From NCBI RefSeq assembly GCF_029846235.1, contig NZ_JARVWP010000003.1:434001-498000 (forward strand): a stretch of DNA of 64,000 nt, in the 5' to 3' direction. This document shows, piece by piece, positions 1-8,383 of the stretch (positions are counted from its first letter, which is position 1; each line of letters begins with the position of its first letter). The notes under the pieces were generated by a model. That model was not told the origin of the DNA, did no database searches, and saw only the letters and a program-made list of their open reading frames with translations. A program made the translations under genes and the position numbers. The stretch is from Bradyrhizobium sp. CER78 (lineage in GTDB: Bacteria > Pseudomonadota > Alphaproteobacteria > Rhizobiales > Xanthobacteraceae).

Positions 1-395
1 TCGCCGCCCAGCTCTTGATCTATCCCGGCACCGATTTCTCGCGGAAGCATGCCTCGCACCGCGAGCCCGAAACCAGCATCCTGTTGACGCATTCGGTGAT
101 CGGCTGGTTCGCCAACCATTATCTCGGCGGCGCCGACAGCACCGACTGGCGCGCCTCGCCCGCGCGCGCGAAGAGCTTCGCCGGACTGCCGCCGGCCTAT
201 GTGCTGACCGCCGGCGCCGACCCCTTGCGCGACGAAGGCGACGAGTACGCGAACTTCCTGAAGGACGCCGGCGTGCCCGTGACCTACCGGCATTTCCCCG
301 GCCAGTTCCACGGCTTCTTCACCATGGGCAAGCTGCTCAATCAGGCCAATGTCGCGGTGACCGAGATCAGCACGTGGTTGAAGGGACTTGGCTGA
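1..395 (+). CDS. alpha/beta hydrolase (HSL/esterase family), C-terminal part
   Basis: The reading frame is open from base 3, so the N-terminus lies outside the window; about 130 residues are visible. The piece matches the end of alpha/beta-hydrolase-fold-3 esterases and lipases: the stretch AGADPLRDEGDEYA carries the catalytic Asp of the triad and GQFHGF the catalytic His. The nucleophile Ser (GDSAGG) and the HGG oxyanion motif would be upstream, off the window. It probably hydrolyses short acyl or aryl esters in the cytoplasm; the substrate cannot be told from this part. The stop is followed by about 165 bp without a clear gene. Confidence 0.85.
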   Translation, partial: AAQLLIYPGTDFSRKHASHREPETSILLTHSVIGWFANHYLGGADSTDWRASPARAKSFAGLPPAYVLTAGADPLRDEGDEYANFLKDAGVPVTYRHFPGQFHGFFTMGKLLNQANVAVTEISTWLKGLG

Positions 396-563
396 AGTCG
401 CTGGGCTGAGCGATCCGATCAGGGACGTGCGCGGCGGCGGTCCCCGATCGAAACTCGCGTGCGCAGCTTGCGGCGTTAGCGCGCCTTGCAGTTCTCCGTG
501 CCGCGCGATAGTGCGGCCGGACGCGCTTCACGCCGCCGAGCACTCCAGCCAGCGAGGATCATC

Positions 564-1787
564 TTGCTCACGCCCATCCTCGTCTACGGCATCCCGTTCG
601 ACTTCATCCTGTTCGCGCTGACGCTGCTCGGCGTCGCGATCTTCCATCACCATACGCTCGCCGTGGCGTTGACGGGTCTTGCCGCGATCGTCGCCTACAA
701 GCTGATCTTCGCCGGCTTTGCGAAATTCGGCGCGGGCCTGCCCGGTCTCGTGCACCACATGGAGCATGAGTGGGTCACGCTCGCGAACCTGTTCCTGCTC
801 TTGATGGGATTTGCGCTGCTGTCGCGGCACTTCGAGGAAAGCCGCATTCCGGACGAGATGCCGGCGCTGTTGCCCGATGACTGGAAGGGCGGACTGATCC
901 TGCTGGTGATCGTGTTCGTGCTGTCGGCCTTCCTCGACAACATCGCAGCCGCGCTGATCGGCGGCACCGTCGCGCGTTACGTGTTCCGCGGCCGCGTCCA
1001 TATCGGCTATCTCGCGGCCATCGTCGCTGCATCGAACGCCGGCGGCGCCGGCAGCGTCGTCGGCGACACCACGACGACGATGATGTGGATCGACGGCGTC
1101 AGTCCGCTCACCGTCGTCGACGCCTATGTCGCCGCCATCGCCGCGATGCTGGTGTTCGCGGTGCCGGCCTCGCTGCAGCAGCATCGCTTCTCGCCGATTG
1201 TGAAGAAGGCGCCATCCGGCCTCAGCATCGACTGGGCACGGGTTGCGATCGTCGCGGTGATCCTGCTCGCCGCGCTGACCGCCAACGTCACGGCCAATCT
1301 GAAATTCCCCGCGCTGCTCGACGCGCTGCCGGTGCTCGGGCTCGCGGTCTGGGCCGCGATCCTCGTCACTTCGCTGCTGCGCCGGCCGGACTGGTCTGTC
1401 ATGCCCGAGACGCTCAAGGGCACCGTGTTCCTGCTCGCGCTGGTGACGGCGGCCTCGATGATGCCGGTGGAGAAGCTGCCGGCCGCCTCATGGCAGACCG
1501 CGCTCGGGCTCGGCTTCGTCTCGGCGGTGTTCGACAACATCCCGCTGACCGCGCTGGCGCTGAAGCAGGGCGGCTACGATTGGGGCTTTCTCGCCTACGC
1601 GGTCGGATTTGGCGGATCGATGGTCTGGTTCGGTTCGTCCGCGGGCGTCGCGGTGTCCAACATGTATCCGGAAGCCAAGTCGGTGGTCCGCTGGATCACC
1701 CAGGGCTGGCCGATCATGGTGGCCTATGTGGTCGGGTTCTTCGCGATGCTCGCCCTGCTCGGCTGGCATCCCGACGCGCCGCATTGA
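564..1787 (+). CDS. ion transporter superfamily permease (NhaD/ArsB/CitM-like)
   Basis: Integral membrane protein of about 407 residues with 10-12 hydrophobic segments. Two internally repeated signatures, FLDNIAAALIGG in the first half and VFDNIPLTALAL in the second, are the paired discontinuous-helix motifs of the ion transporter superfamily, which includes Na+/H+ antiporters of the NhaD type and citrate or arsenite permeases. GDTTTTMMW is another conserved substrate-site region. The longest frame starts at a TTG at 486 and adds an arginine-rich tail; I prefer the TTG at 564, which has AGCGAGGA five bases upstream and begins directly at the first membrane segment. The ion transported cannot be assigned from sequence. 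Confidence 0.8.
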   Translation: MLTPILVYGIPFDFILFALTLLGVAIFHHHTLAVALTGLAAIVAYKLIFAGFAKFGAGLPGLVHHMEHEWVTLANLFLLLMGFALLSRHFEESRIPDEMPALLPDDWKGGLILLVIVFVLSAFLDNIAAALIGGTVARYVFRGRVHIGYLAAIVAASNAGGAGSVVGDTTTTMMWIDGVSPLTVVDAYVAAIAAMLVFAVPASLQQHRFSPIVKKAPSGLSIDWARVAIVAVILLAALTANVTANLKFPALLDALPVLGLAVWAAILVTSLLRRPDWSVMPETLKGTVFLLALVTAASMMPVEKLPAASWQTALGLGFVSAVFDNIPLTALALKQGGYDWGFLAYAVGFGGSMVWFGSSAGVAVSNMYPEAKSVVRWITQGWPIMVAYVVGFFAMLALLGWHPDAPH

Positions 1788-1911
1788 CGCAAATGCAGAA
1801 TTTGCCATGCTGCAGCGCACAATGCGCATTACTTCAAAACTGTGGAAAAGCGAGACAAATCCGTTGACATTGCTAAACTCCATTCGCCGTAACAGCTTAT
1901 GGAGATTTCGC

Positions 1912-2346
1912 ATGAGTGTTAGTGCAGAAGTCCTCGCCCGCGCCCCGTCGGAGCAGATGGAGGACGAAATCCACACGGTGACCTCGCATCGGCCACGCAG
2001 CAATGTCCGACCTCTCTCACCGATGCCGGACTATGTCGAGCACCGCAACGGCGTCAACGAAGTCGGCAAGCTGTCCGCCGAGGCGGTCGTGCGCGAATAT
2101 GAAGCGGCGGTGAAAGAAATCGAGGCCCTTGGAGCGGAACTGCAATTGGCCGCCAAGAATTGCGAGGCAATGGTCGCAGGCGTTCATGACATGATCGCGG
2201 AAATCAAGGAATTCGCTGCGGGCTACCGCGATCAGGGCAAGCGCTTCTTCCTGCAGATCGAAGCCGTCTCGTTGATGACCATGGAGGTCAGGGACACCTG
2301 CGAAGCACTCAAGAAGAAGATCGCGACCGATACATTGAGCCAGTAA
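1912..2346 (+). CDS. conserved hypothetical protein, coiled-coil
   Basis: A 144-residue soluble protein that I do not recognise as a named family. The first 55 residues look disordered (polar, Pro/Arg-rich). Residues about 58-140 form a heptad-rich helical stretch (EAVVREYEAAVKEIEALGAE...) consistent with a coiled coil. There is no signal peptide or membrane segment. The ATG at 1912 has GGAGA eight bases upstream; the longer open frame from 1609 overlaps the preceding permease gene and is rejected. Upstream lies a TTGACA at 1864-1869, which could be a -35 element although no convincing -10 sits at standard spacing. Composition resembles the neighbouring core genes. Confidence 0.7.
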   Translation: MSVSAEVLARAPSEQMEDEIHTVTSHRPRSNVRPLSPMPDYVEHRNGVNEVGKLSAEAVVREYEAAVKEIEALGAELQLAAKNCEAMVAGVHDMIAEIKEFAAGYRDQGKRFFLQIEAVSLMTMEVRDTCEALKKKIATDTLSQ

Positions 2347-2464
2347 TTTATTTCGGTTGAAGCACATTTCACGATCAGATCCGTGGATCTCTACGATCGT
2401 GGGCTGATCCTGTATTTGGTGAATGACTGCGCTAGTCCGGCGCGGCAGAACCGTTAGTTCTATT

Positions 2465-2556
2465 GAAGACCAAGTTGTTCAAGACCAAGTTGTTCAAGTT
2501 GCTCAAGACCAAGTCATTCAACACCAAGTCAATCAACACCGGTCATTCAACACCTT
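2465..2556. repeat. degenerate 15-bp tandem repeat
   Basis: Consecutive units read AAGACCAAGTTGTTC (twice), a 9-bp partial AAGTTGCTC, AAGACCAAGTCATTC, AACACCAAGTCAATC, AACACCGGTCATTC and AACACC. The 15-bp period would encode a pentapeptide repeat (KTKLF or DQVVQ, depending on frame), but both open frames run straight through the terminator that follows, so coding is doubtful. Confidence 0.75.
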
Positions 2557-2557
2557 G

Positions 2558-2580
2558 CCCCGCCTCGGCGGGGCTTTGTG
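2558..2580 (+). terminator. Rho-independent terminator candidate
   Basis: A CCCCGC / GCGGGG stem with a CTCG loop (2558-2573) is followed by CTTTGTG. It sits about 210 bp after the coiled-coil gene, directly after the 15-bp tandem repeat, and points in the + direction. Confidence 0.6.
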
Positions 2581-2646
2581 TTGTGACGCGAATAATATGT
2601 GCGCGCGTCGCGTACTCGAACGGACGGGCCTCCGTCCATGACCGGC

Positions 2647-2865
2647 TTAGCGCGCGTCAGGTGCACGCTCGGCTGTGTCCGCCGCCGAAGATAGTGCGGA
2701 TATCGGGGACCAGCGGTCGCTGAAATCCTTGGCCGGCAGCGTGTCCGTGTCGGAAGCGATAATGCCGTCGGTCCGCGACGCGTGCGACCTCATCGTAGCG
2801 GCGGTTGCAGTGACGGCCAGCAGGGCGACAGCCACGAACCCGGTAATCGTTCGATGCTTTGTCAT
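2647..2865 (-). CDS. small secreted hypothetical protein
   Basis: A 72-residue product with a clear N-terminal signal sequence: basic MTKHR, then a hydrophobic core GFVAVALLAVTATAA. The mature part is short, polar and of unknown function. The start is supported by GAGGAGG six bases upstream on the minus strand. No partner gene is obvious: it faces away from the GlxA-type regulator downstream and converges with the terminator after the coiled-coil gene. A translocated small protein is likely; identity is unknown. Confidence 0.6.
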   Translation of the reverse strand: MTKHRTITGFVAVALLAVTATAATMRSHASRTDGIIASDTDTLPAKDFSDRWSPISALSSAADTAERAPDAR

Positions 2866-3070
2866 TCAGAACCTCCTCGGGTCCCCAATGCCCACTTAAC
2901 GTGGGTCACGGGAACCTTCGCGAGGTTCATCAGCGCAAGACGGCATGCATCGCGTGAAATCGGACAACGATCTTGTCCCACTCAAGGTGCCGTCACCAGC
3001 GGCGGTTTTCGCCTCTCCGTTGGAATGATCTTCTATCCAACAAGTCGCCGGAGCTTCCGGAGCCTACGAC

Positions 3071-4009
3071 TTACCCCACCCGCGCGGCCCGGCGCAGCGA
3101 TTGCGGCGGCTGGCCGAAGGCGCGGATGAAGGCGCGGCGCATCCGCTCGGGATCGCGGAAACCGGTGATCTCGGCGACGCGCTCGATCGCCTCGCCCGAC
3201 GACTGCACGCGCTGCCGCGCCACCTCGATCCTCAGCCGCTCGACTGCTTTCGACGGCGTGGTGCCGGTCTCGGCGATGAAGGCGCGGGTGAAATGCCGCG
3301 AGCTCATCCCGGCCTTGTCGGCGAGGTCCTCGACCGTCAGCGGCGCATCGAGATTTTCCCGCGCCCAGGCGAGCAGCGGCCCGAACCTTCCGTTCGGCGT
3401 CTTCAATTCCAGGAGCGAGGAGAACTGCGACTGCCCGCCGCTGCGCCGGTGATACAGCACGAGCTGCCGCGCGGTGTTCTGCGCGACCTCGTCGCCATAG
3501 TCCTCGGTGATCATGGCGAGCGCGAGATCGATGCCGGCGGTGATGCCGGCCGAGCTCCAGATGTTGCCGTCGCGGACGAAGATCTGGTCCGGCTCGAGCT
3601 TGATCTTCGGATAGCTCTTCACGAAATGCGGCGTGCGCTGCCAATGGGTGGTGGCGCGGCGGCCGTCGAGCAGGCCCGCCTCGGCCAGCACATAGGCGCC
3701 GGAGCAGACGCTGGCGACGCGGACGCCGCGACCCGCCATCCGCCGCACGAATGACAGTGTGGTGGGACAGCTCGCCGGTGTCCGCACGCCGTTGCCGCCT
3801 GCGATGATCAGCGTCGTGATCGCCGCCGACGGCTTGAGGCCGCGCGCCAGCATCTCGACGCCGGACGACGAGCGCACCGGCCCGGCCTTCACCGCAATCG
3901 TCTTGATAGCGGGCGGGTTGTTGGCGAAGCGCGCCGCGATCTCGAACGCCGCGATCGGGCCGGCCGCGTCCAGCAGCTGGAAGTCGGGAAAGATCAGGAT
4001 GCCGATCAT
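3071..4009 (-). CDS. GlxA-family transcriptional regulator (DJ-1/PfpI + AraC HTH)
   Basis: The N-terminal domain (about residues 1-180) is a DJ-1/PfpI glutamine-amidotransferase-like fold, with the nucleophile-elbow cysteine in VCSGAYVL (C102) and the ATTHW motif. The C-terminal domain (about 215-310) is an AraC/XylS double helix-turn-helix, seen in LTVEDLADKAGMSSRHFTRAF and the second helix ERVAEITGFRDPERMRRAF. Such proteins activate metabolic genes, often for nitrogen compounds. The start at 4009 gives 312 residues and has AGGA eight bases upstream; the longer frame from 4081 would overlap the shared control region. The gene is divergent from a paralogous DJ-1 enzyme at 4121, its likely target. 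Confidence 0.9.
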   Translation of the reverse strand: MIGILIFPDFQLLDAAGPIAAFEIAARFANNPPAIKTIAVKAGPVRSSSGVEMLARGLKPSAAITTLIIAGGNGVRTPASCPTTLSFVRRMAGRGVRVASVCSGAYVLAEAGLLDGRRATTHWQRTPHFVKSYPKIKLEPDQIFVRDGNIWSSAGITAGIDLALAMITEDYGDEVAQNTARQLVLYHRRSGGQSQFSSLLELKTPNGRFGPLLAWARENLDAPLTVEDLADKAGMSSRHFTRAFIAETGTTPSKAVERLRIEVARQRVQSSGEAIERVAEITGFRDPERMRRAFIRAFGQPPQSLRRAARVG

Positions 4010-4068
4010 CGCCAAATCCTTTACAGTGGCGCCTCGTCCGAAAACGAGGGAAATACGCCATTCTTGAC

Positions 4069-4089
4069 AGGAGGCCATCATGGCATCCT
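4069..4089. promoter_or_regulatory. palindromic operator between divergent glxA-like and inhA-like genes
   Basis: AGGAGGCCAT, one central C, then ATGGCATCCT: the arms match at 9 of 10 positions. Outer TTGAC (4064-4068) and GTCAA (4096-4100) extend the dyad. It is centred in the 111-bp divergent intergenic region, the expected place for the site of the AraC-type regulator or of RNA polymerase. Confidence 0.55.
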
Positions 4090-4120
4090 GGTTCCGTCAA
4101 GCGCTATTTGGAGACCTCCG

Positions 4121-4822
4121 ATGTCCGAACCCCTGCAGATTGGATTGCTCGTCTTCCCGAAGGTGACCCAGCTCGACCTGACCGGTCCGCTGCAGGTGTT
4201 CTCCTCGGTCCCCGGCGCGAAGGTGCATCTGATCTGGAAACGGATCGAACCGGTTCCGACTGACTCCGTCATGGTGCTGACGCCGACCACGACCTTTGCC
4301 GACTGCCCGCAACTCGACGTGATCTGCGTGCCCGGCGGCTTCGGCACCGACGACATGGTCGGCGACGAGGAGATGCTCGGCTTCCTGCGCAAGCAGGCCG
4401 CGGGCGCGAAATACGTCACGTCGGTCTGCACGGGCTCGCTGGTGCTCGGCGCAGCGGGCTTGCTCAAGGGCTATCGCGCCACCACGCATTGGAGCGCGAT
4501 CGATTTCCTTGCGGGCTTCGGCGCCATCCCGACCAAAACCCGCGTCTGCGTCGACCGCAACCGCTTCACCGGCGGCGGCGTTACCGCCGGCATCGACTTC
4601 GCGCTGACGCTGGTGTCCGAGCTGGTCGACCGCAAGACCGCGGAAGCAATCCAGCTCAGGCTCGAATACAACCCGGCCCCGCCGTTCAATGCCGGTTCGC
4701 CCGACACTGCGCCGGCCGAGATCCTGGCGTTGATGAAGGAGCGGATGGGACCGGCGCACGCGCGCCGCGGCGAATTGATGGGCCGCGCGGCGGCGCGGCT
4801 CGGCCAAAGCGGGCCCTCATGA
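4121..4822 (+). CDS. inhA: DJ-1/PfpI family protein, isonitrile hydratase-like
   Basis: A 233-residue single-domain DJ-1/PfpI protein. Its sequence closely resembles Pseudomonas isonitrile hydratase, which converts isonitriles to N-formamides: QLDLTGP (D19), PGGFGTDD, and the nucleophile elbow SVCTGSLVLGAAGLL (C103, T104) are all present, as is the ATTHW motif. The enzyme would be cytosolic. The ATG at 4121 has GGAG upstream and gives the family N-terminus MSEPLQIGLLVFP. It is divergently paired with the GlxA-type regulator, whose sensor domain is a paralogue, so the regulator probably senses a related ligand. The family is certain; substrate specificity is inferred. Confidence 0.85.
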   Translation: MSEPLQIGLLVFPKVTQLDLTGPLQVFSSVPGAKVHLIWKRIEPVPTDSVMVLTPTTTFADCPQLDVICVPGGFGTDDMVGDEEMLGFLRKQAAGAKYVTSVCTGSLVLGAAGLLKGYRATTHWSAIDFLAGFGAIPTKTRVCVDRNRFTGGGVTAGIDFALTLVSELVDRKTAEAIQLRLEYNPAPPFNAGSPDTAPAEILALMKERMGPAHARRGELMGRAAARLGQSGPS

Positions 4823-4861
4823 TCGCCCCTGACGATTGCGACCGTTAGCCAGGACAGGGCT

Positions 4862-5617
4862 TCAGGGAGCAATCGGCTCCAGTCCCTTGCTCCGTATCGC
4901 AGCGGCAGCCGCCGGCGAGTGCAGGAATGCGATCAATTGCTCGACCGCCTTCGGCTCGCCGGCATTGGCGCTGAGGCCGACGCTGAAGGTGGTGTAGTTC
5001 TGCAACTCGTCCGGAAGAACGCCCGCGAGAGCCACGCCCTCGACGCCAATGATGTTCGGCACGGTGATCACCGTCAGCTCCGCCTCGCCGCGCGCGACGG
5101 CCTCCACCGGGCTCCGTCCTGCCACAGCCAGGAGCTTCGGCTTCACGTCGCCGGCGATCCCGAGGCGATCGAGCAGATGAAGGAAATAGCTTCCGCTCAC
5201 GCTCTCGCTTGAATAGGAGATTGATCTCGCCGCCAGCAGCGTTTGCTTCAGGTCCTCGCTGGAGGCGACCTTGGGCGTCGGTGCACCGGTGCGGATCGCG
5301 ACGCCAGCGGCCGTGCGGGCGATGTCCGATCGAGAGCCCGCGGCTATCTTGCCGAGCCGCGCAAGATCATCGACCGCCGCCGGCAGCAAGACGGCGGCAT
5401 CGAACTTCTCGCCCGCCTCGATCTGCCGCTTGAGCACAGGCACGCCCTCGAAGGTGAAGACAAGCATATGGCCGGTTGCGCGTGCGAACGCGGGCGCAAG
5501 CTCGTTGAAGACACCTTTCATGGTCGGCGTGCTGAGAACCGTGACCTCGGCCGCGCGGCCGGCCGTGGCGCTCATGGCCAGTACAAGCGCCGCGACCGCG
5601 ACGCGAATGCCCCTCAT
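4862..5617 (-). CDS. periplasmic substrate-binding protein, ModA-like
   Basis: A 251-residue exported protein with signal peptide MRGIRVAVAALVLAMSATAGRA. The mature part resembles molybdate or extracellular solute-binding proteins of the ModA type (VTVLSTPTMKGVFNELAPAF at the start, then the PAAVDDLARLGKIAAGSR and VARGEAELTVI regions). No ABC permease or ATPase lies beside it, so it is either an orphan binding protein or works with a distant transporter; many rhizobial ModA-like orphans are of unknown ligand. The start at 5617 has GGAGA five bases upstream. It is transcribed divergently from the LysR regulator at 5738, which probably controls it. Confidence 0.8.
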   Translation of the reverse strand: MRGIRVAVAALVLAMSATAGRAAEVTVLSTPTMKGVFNELAPAFARATGHMLVFTFEGVPVLKRQIEAGEKFDAAVLLPAAVDDLARLGKIAAGSRSDIARTAAGVAIRTGAPTPKVASSEDLKQTLLAARSISYSSESVSGSYFLHLLDRLGIAGDVKPKLLAVAGRSPVEAVARGEAELTVITVPNIIGVEGVALAGVLPDELQNYTTFSVGLSANAGEPKAVEQLIAFLHSPAAAAAIRSKGLEPIAP

Positions 5618-5696
5618 CGATGTCTCCTGCATCTCTGGTCCAGGCCGACACTTCAGCCGGAGCTGGAGTCAGCGCCAGAACAGGAGTATCCACAAG

Positions 5697-5710
5697 GTCG
5701 ATTATTCGAC
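5697..5710. promoter_or_regulatory. LysR-type operator candidate
   Basis: GTCGA-TTAT-TCGAC is a perfect 5-bp-arm dyad in the intergenic region between the ModA-like gene and the LysR gene. It has the length and place of a LysR-type recognition site (T-N11-A). Confidence 0.4.
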
Positions 5711-5737
5711 AGGCCGGTAGCCGTCTAGGTACGTCAT

Positions 5738-6691
5738 ATGCGCTGGGCTGAAAGGGTTGGGCGTTTTCTCAAGCCTCGCGACCTCCACGTCTTCATGACG
5801 GTGGTCGAAGAGCGCAGCATGGCGAAGGCCGCCGAGCGTCTGGCGATCTCGCGGCCGGTGATCTCGCGCACGATCGCCAATCTCGAGCACATGCTCGGCG
5901 TGACGCTGCTCGACCGCACGGCGCGCGGCATCGCGCCGACGCTGTTCGGCACGGCGCTGCTCAGGCGCGGCACCGCGGTGTTCGACGAACTTCGGCAGAG
6001 CGTCGAGGAGATCGCGTATCTTGCCGATCCCAAGGCGGGCGAGTTGCGCATCGCCTGCACCGAAGTGTGGGCCGCCGGCCTCGTGCCGACAGCGATCGAG
6101 CGGCTGTCGAAGCGACTGCCGCGGCTGCGCGTCAGGCTGGAGCAAGGCACCGCGCAGCATCAGTTCAACCTGCTGCGGGAGCGTCGATGCGAGATCGTGA
6201 TCTCGCGGCTGCTGACCGAGACACCGGATTCCGACATCGACATGCAGCCGCTGTTCTACGAGCCGCTGACCATCGTCGCCGGCCCGCAAAGCTCCTGGTC
6301 GCGCCGCCGCAAGCTCACGCTGTCAGACCTCGTCGACGCACCGTGGATCCTGTCGACGCTGGAAGCGGAAGCCGGCTCGCCTTTCGTCGAAGCATTCCGT
6401 GTCGCGAAGCTGCCGGTCCCCACCGCAACGATCTTCAGCAACTCGCTCCACCTGCGCATCAGCCTGCTCGCCACCGGACGCTATCTCACACTCGTTCCGG
6501 GCTCGGCGCTGCGGTTCGGCCCCGGCGCCGGCCTGCTCAAGGCGCTGCCCGTGGCATTGCCGCGATGGCATCTGCCGACGGCGATCTTCACCCTGAAGGG
6601 CCGCATGCTGAGCCCGGTGGCGCAGGTGTTTGCCGATTGCGTTCGCGAGGTTGCGAGGCCGCTGGCCCCGGGTAAGGCCCGGGCAAGGTAG
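5738..6691 (+). CDS. LysR family transcriptional regulator
   Basis: A 317-residue protein with the winged helix-turn-helix at residues about 12-72 (FMTVVEERSMAKAAERLAISRPVISRTIANLE) followed by the periplasmic-binding-fold effector domain from about residue 95. It is typical in length for the family. It lies divergent from the ModA-like binding protein with 120 bp between the starts, the usual LysR arrangement in which the regulator controls the neighbour and itself. The effector is unknown. Confidence 0.9.
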   Translation: MRWAERVGRFLKPRDLHVFMTVVEERSMAKAAERLAISRPVISRTIANLEHMLGVTLLDRTARGIAPTLFGTALLRRGTAVFDELRQSVEEIAYLADPKAGELRIACTEVWAAGLVPTAIERLSKRLPRLRVRLEQGTAQHQFNLLRERRCEIVISRLLTETPDSDIDMQPLFYEPLTIVAGPQSSWSRRRKLTLSDLVDAPWILSTLEAEAGSPFVEAFRVAKLPVPTATIFSNSLHLRISLLATGRYLTLVPGSALRFGPGAGLLKALPVALPRWHLPTAIFTLKGRMLSPVAQVFADCVREVARPLAPGKARAR

Positions 6692-7089
6692 CGCCCTGAC
6701 GCTTCGCCTACCCTGCTACCGAACTTGCCACAGAAAAAGGCCGCCCGGTTTCCCGAGCGGCCCTTCCTGTCTCACGGTAGCCTCACATTTGCGGGCGATT
6801 TCAGGACATCTGTACCGGGGGCCTATCTCCCGGCCGCATCCAACTCGGAGGCCGCTGCTCATCGGGACAGTCGCGATCTGGAGCCCGATCCGACGCGATG
6901 GTTTCCCATCTCCGTAAGATGGCTTCATTGAGCCGCGAAGCTGCGCGGGGCGCAAGTGGACAGCATCGGCGACGCCCGACCTGTCCCCGCTGTTACCGTT
7001 GTCCACAGGCGCGCACTTGCGCTGCCACAGCCACGCGTGCGCTGCACGCGCGCAATTGCGCACGTGCACGGGTCAGCAACGCGTGAAGG
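6692..7089. other. intergenic stretch without a convincing gene
   Basis: About 400 bp between the LysR gene and NDUFA12, whose transcripts converge here. It contains the hairpin at 6739-6762 and a small CCATCT/AGATGG hairpin at 6906-6922. The open frames here lack family resemblance or a ribosome-binding site. Confidence 0.5.
6734..6762 (-). terminator. terminator between convergent genes
   Basis: GGCCGCCCGG (6739-6748) pairs with CCGAGCGGCC (6753-6762) with one imperfect pair. AAAAA at 6734-6738 becomes a U-tract on the minus strand, so it best terminates the leftward NDUFA12 transcript; it may also work for the LysR gene. Confidence 0.6.
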
Positions 7090-7500
7090 TCAGCTTCCCG
7101 GGGTCCAGGCGTGGTAGTCGCCGGTCGCCTTGGGACGGCGGCCGCTTGCCAGCGTCGAGCCGGACGGACGGTAAGCCTGCGCAGTGCCGGTCATGTTCGG
7201 CAGATGCGGCTTTTCCCATTCCCGAGGCGCATACTTGTCCTCGGTCGGGGGCACATCAACCGTGTGGTGCAGCCAGCCGTGCCAGCCGGCCGGGATCCGC
7301 GAGGCTTCGGCATAGCCGTTATAGACCACCCAGCGGCGCTCGAAATGCAGCGTCGGGTCGATCTCGCCGCCCTTGGTGCGATAGTAGCGGTTGCCCTGCT
7401 CGTCCTCGCCGACCAGTTCGCCGAATCGCGAGGTCCACAATTGCGTGCCAAAGGTCTGGCCGTTCCACCAGGTGAAGAATTTCAGCAGGAATTGTTTCAT
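7090..7500 (-). CDS. NADH:ubiquinone oxidoreductase accessory subunit NDUFA12
   Basis: A 136-residue homologue of the mitochondrial complex I accessory subunit NDUFA12 (B17.2). Diagnostic features are the N-terminal FFTWWNGQTFGTQLWT, GEDEQGNRYYR, RRWVVYNG and the proline-rich end (VPPTEDKYAPREWEKPHLPNMTGT). This supernumerary subunit is shared by alphaproteobacterial and mitochondrial complex I and sits on the matrix/cytoplasmic side of the peripheral arm. The start at 7500 is the family N-terminus; the longer frame to 7596 is not needed. As in many alphaproteobacteria it lies away from the nuo operon. Confidence 0.93.
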   Translation of the reverse strand: MKQFLLKFFTWWNGQTFGTQLWTSRFGELVGEDEQGNRYYRTKGGEIDPTLHFERRWVVYNGYAEASRIPAGWHGWLHHTVDVPPTEDKYAPREWEKPHLPNMTGTAQAYRPSGSTLASGRRPKATGDYHAWTPGS

Positions 7501-7768
7501 GCGTGGCCGGTCACGGGTTCGAGGCTGTCCGGCTCTGATGCCACCTGAATCCGCAAATGTCCAGCCGCCGCCAAGGTAGCCCGGCACTCCCGGCATGGGC
7601 CCCGATCACGAGCCCGTTTGGCGACCAAATGACGCGGTCGCGGAGAGTTTTGTTCACCTGCCATACATGCGCCTCCGGCCAAACAAAGATGACGGACAAT
7701 CAATGTCGCGCGCGGGAACGTCCAACCGCAGAAATGGTTAGACATTGTCCGTTTTAATGGAGTCCAAA

Positions 7769-8329
7769 ATGATCAATATGAAGGTTTTGAGCACTGCCGC
7801 GGCGCTGGCGCTTGCGCTGCCGTTGGCTGTGGCGCCGACCGTTTCCTTCGCCCAGTCAGCCGCGCAGATGGGCGCGATGGGCGGTGGCGGTGGTGCACGC
7901 GGCGGTGGCGGCGGCGGTGGTGGTTTTAGCGGCGGCGGCGGTCGTGGCGCGGCCATGGGCGGTGGCGGCGGTTGGACCGGCGGTGGTGGCGGCGGCCACT
8001 GGGCCGGTGGCGGCGGCGGTGGATGGCGCGGCGGCGGTGGAGGCTGGCACGGCGGCTATCACCGTGGCGGCGGCTTCTGGCCGGGCGCGGTTGCCGGTGC
8101 AGTCGTCGGCGGAGCCCTCGCCTCGGGCGCCTATTACGGCTCCGGCTATTACGGCTACGGCCCCGGGTACTATGACGACAGCTACGGCTATTACGACGAC
8201 AGCGCGCCTGTCGCCGTGGAGGTCGCGCCGGGCGGCGACGCGAGCTACTGCGCGCAGCGTTACAGGTCCTACGATCCGGCCTCGGGCACTTATCTCGGCT
8301 TTGACGGCCTGCGGCACCCCTGCCCGTAA
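7769..8329 (+). CDS. glycine-rich secreted protein with BA14K domain
   Basis: A 186-residue product. Signal peptide: MINMKVLSTAAALALALPLAVAPTVSFAQ. It is followed by a very glycine-rich region (residues about 36-100, long GGGGG runs with W/H/F), a hydrophobic helix GAVAGAVVGGALASGAYYG, a Tyr/Gly/Asp tract, and a C-terminal BA14K-type motif (YCAQRYRSYDPASGTYLGFDG) with its conserved Cys. BA14K proteins are exported lectin-like immunoreactive proteins of Brucella and relatives. The start at 7769 has GGAG seven bases upstream. A strong terminator follows the stop. Confidence 0.85.
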   Translation: MINMKVLSTAAALALALPLAVAPTVSFAQSAAQMGAMGGGGGARGGGGGGGGFSGGGGRGAAMGGGGGWTGGGGGGHWAGGGGGGWRGGGGGWHGGYHRGGGFWPGAVAGAVVGGALASGAYYGSGYYGYGPGYYDDSYGYYDDSAPVAVEVAPGGDASYCAQRYRSYDPASGTYLGFDGLRHPCP

Positions 8330-8358
8330 TCACGGCTTGAATTGCTAAAATTGGCGAA

Positions 8359-8383
8359 GGGCGGCGGCAACGCCGCCCTTTTT
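8359..8383 (+). terminator. strong Rho-independent terminator
   Basis: GGGCGGCG (8359-8366), loop GCAA, CGCCGCCC (8371-8378), then TTTTT. It ends the BA14K transcript; its last base overlaps the stop codon of the convergent EamA gene. Confidence 0.85.
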
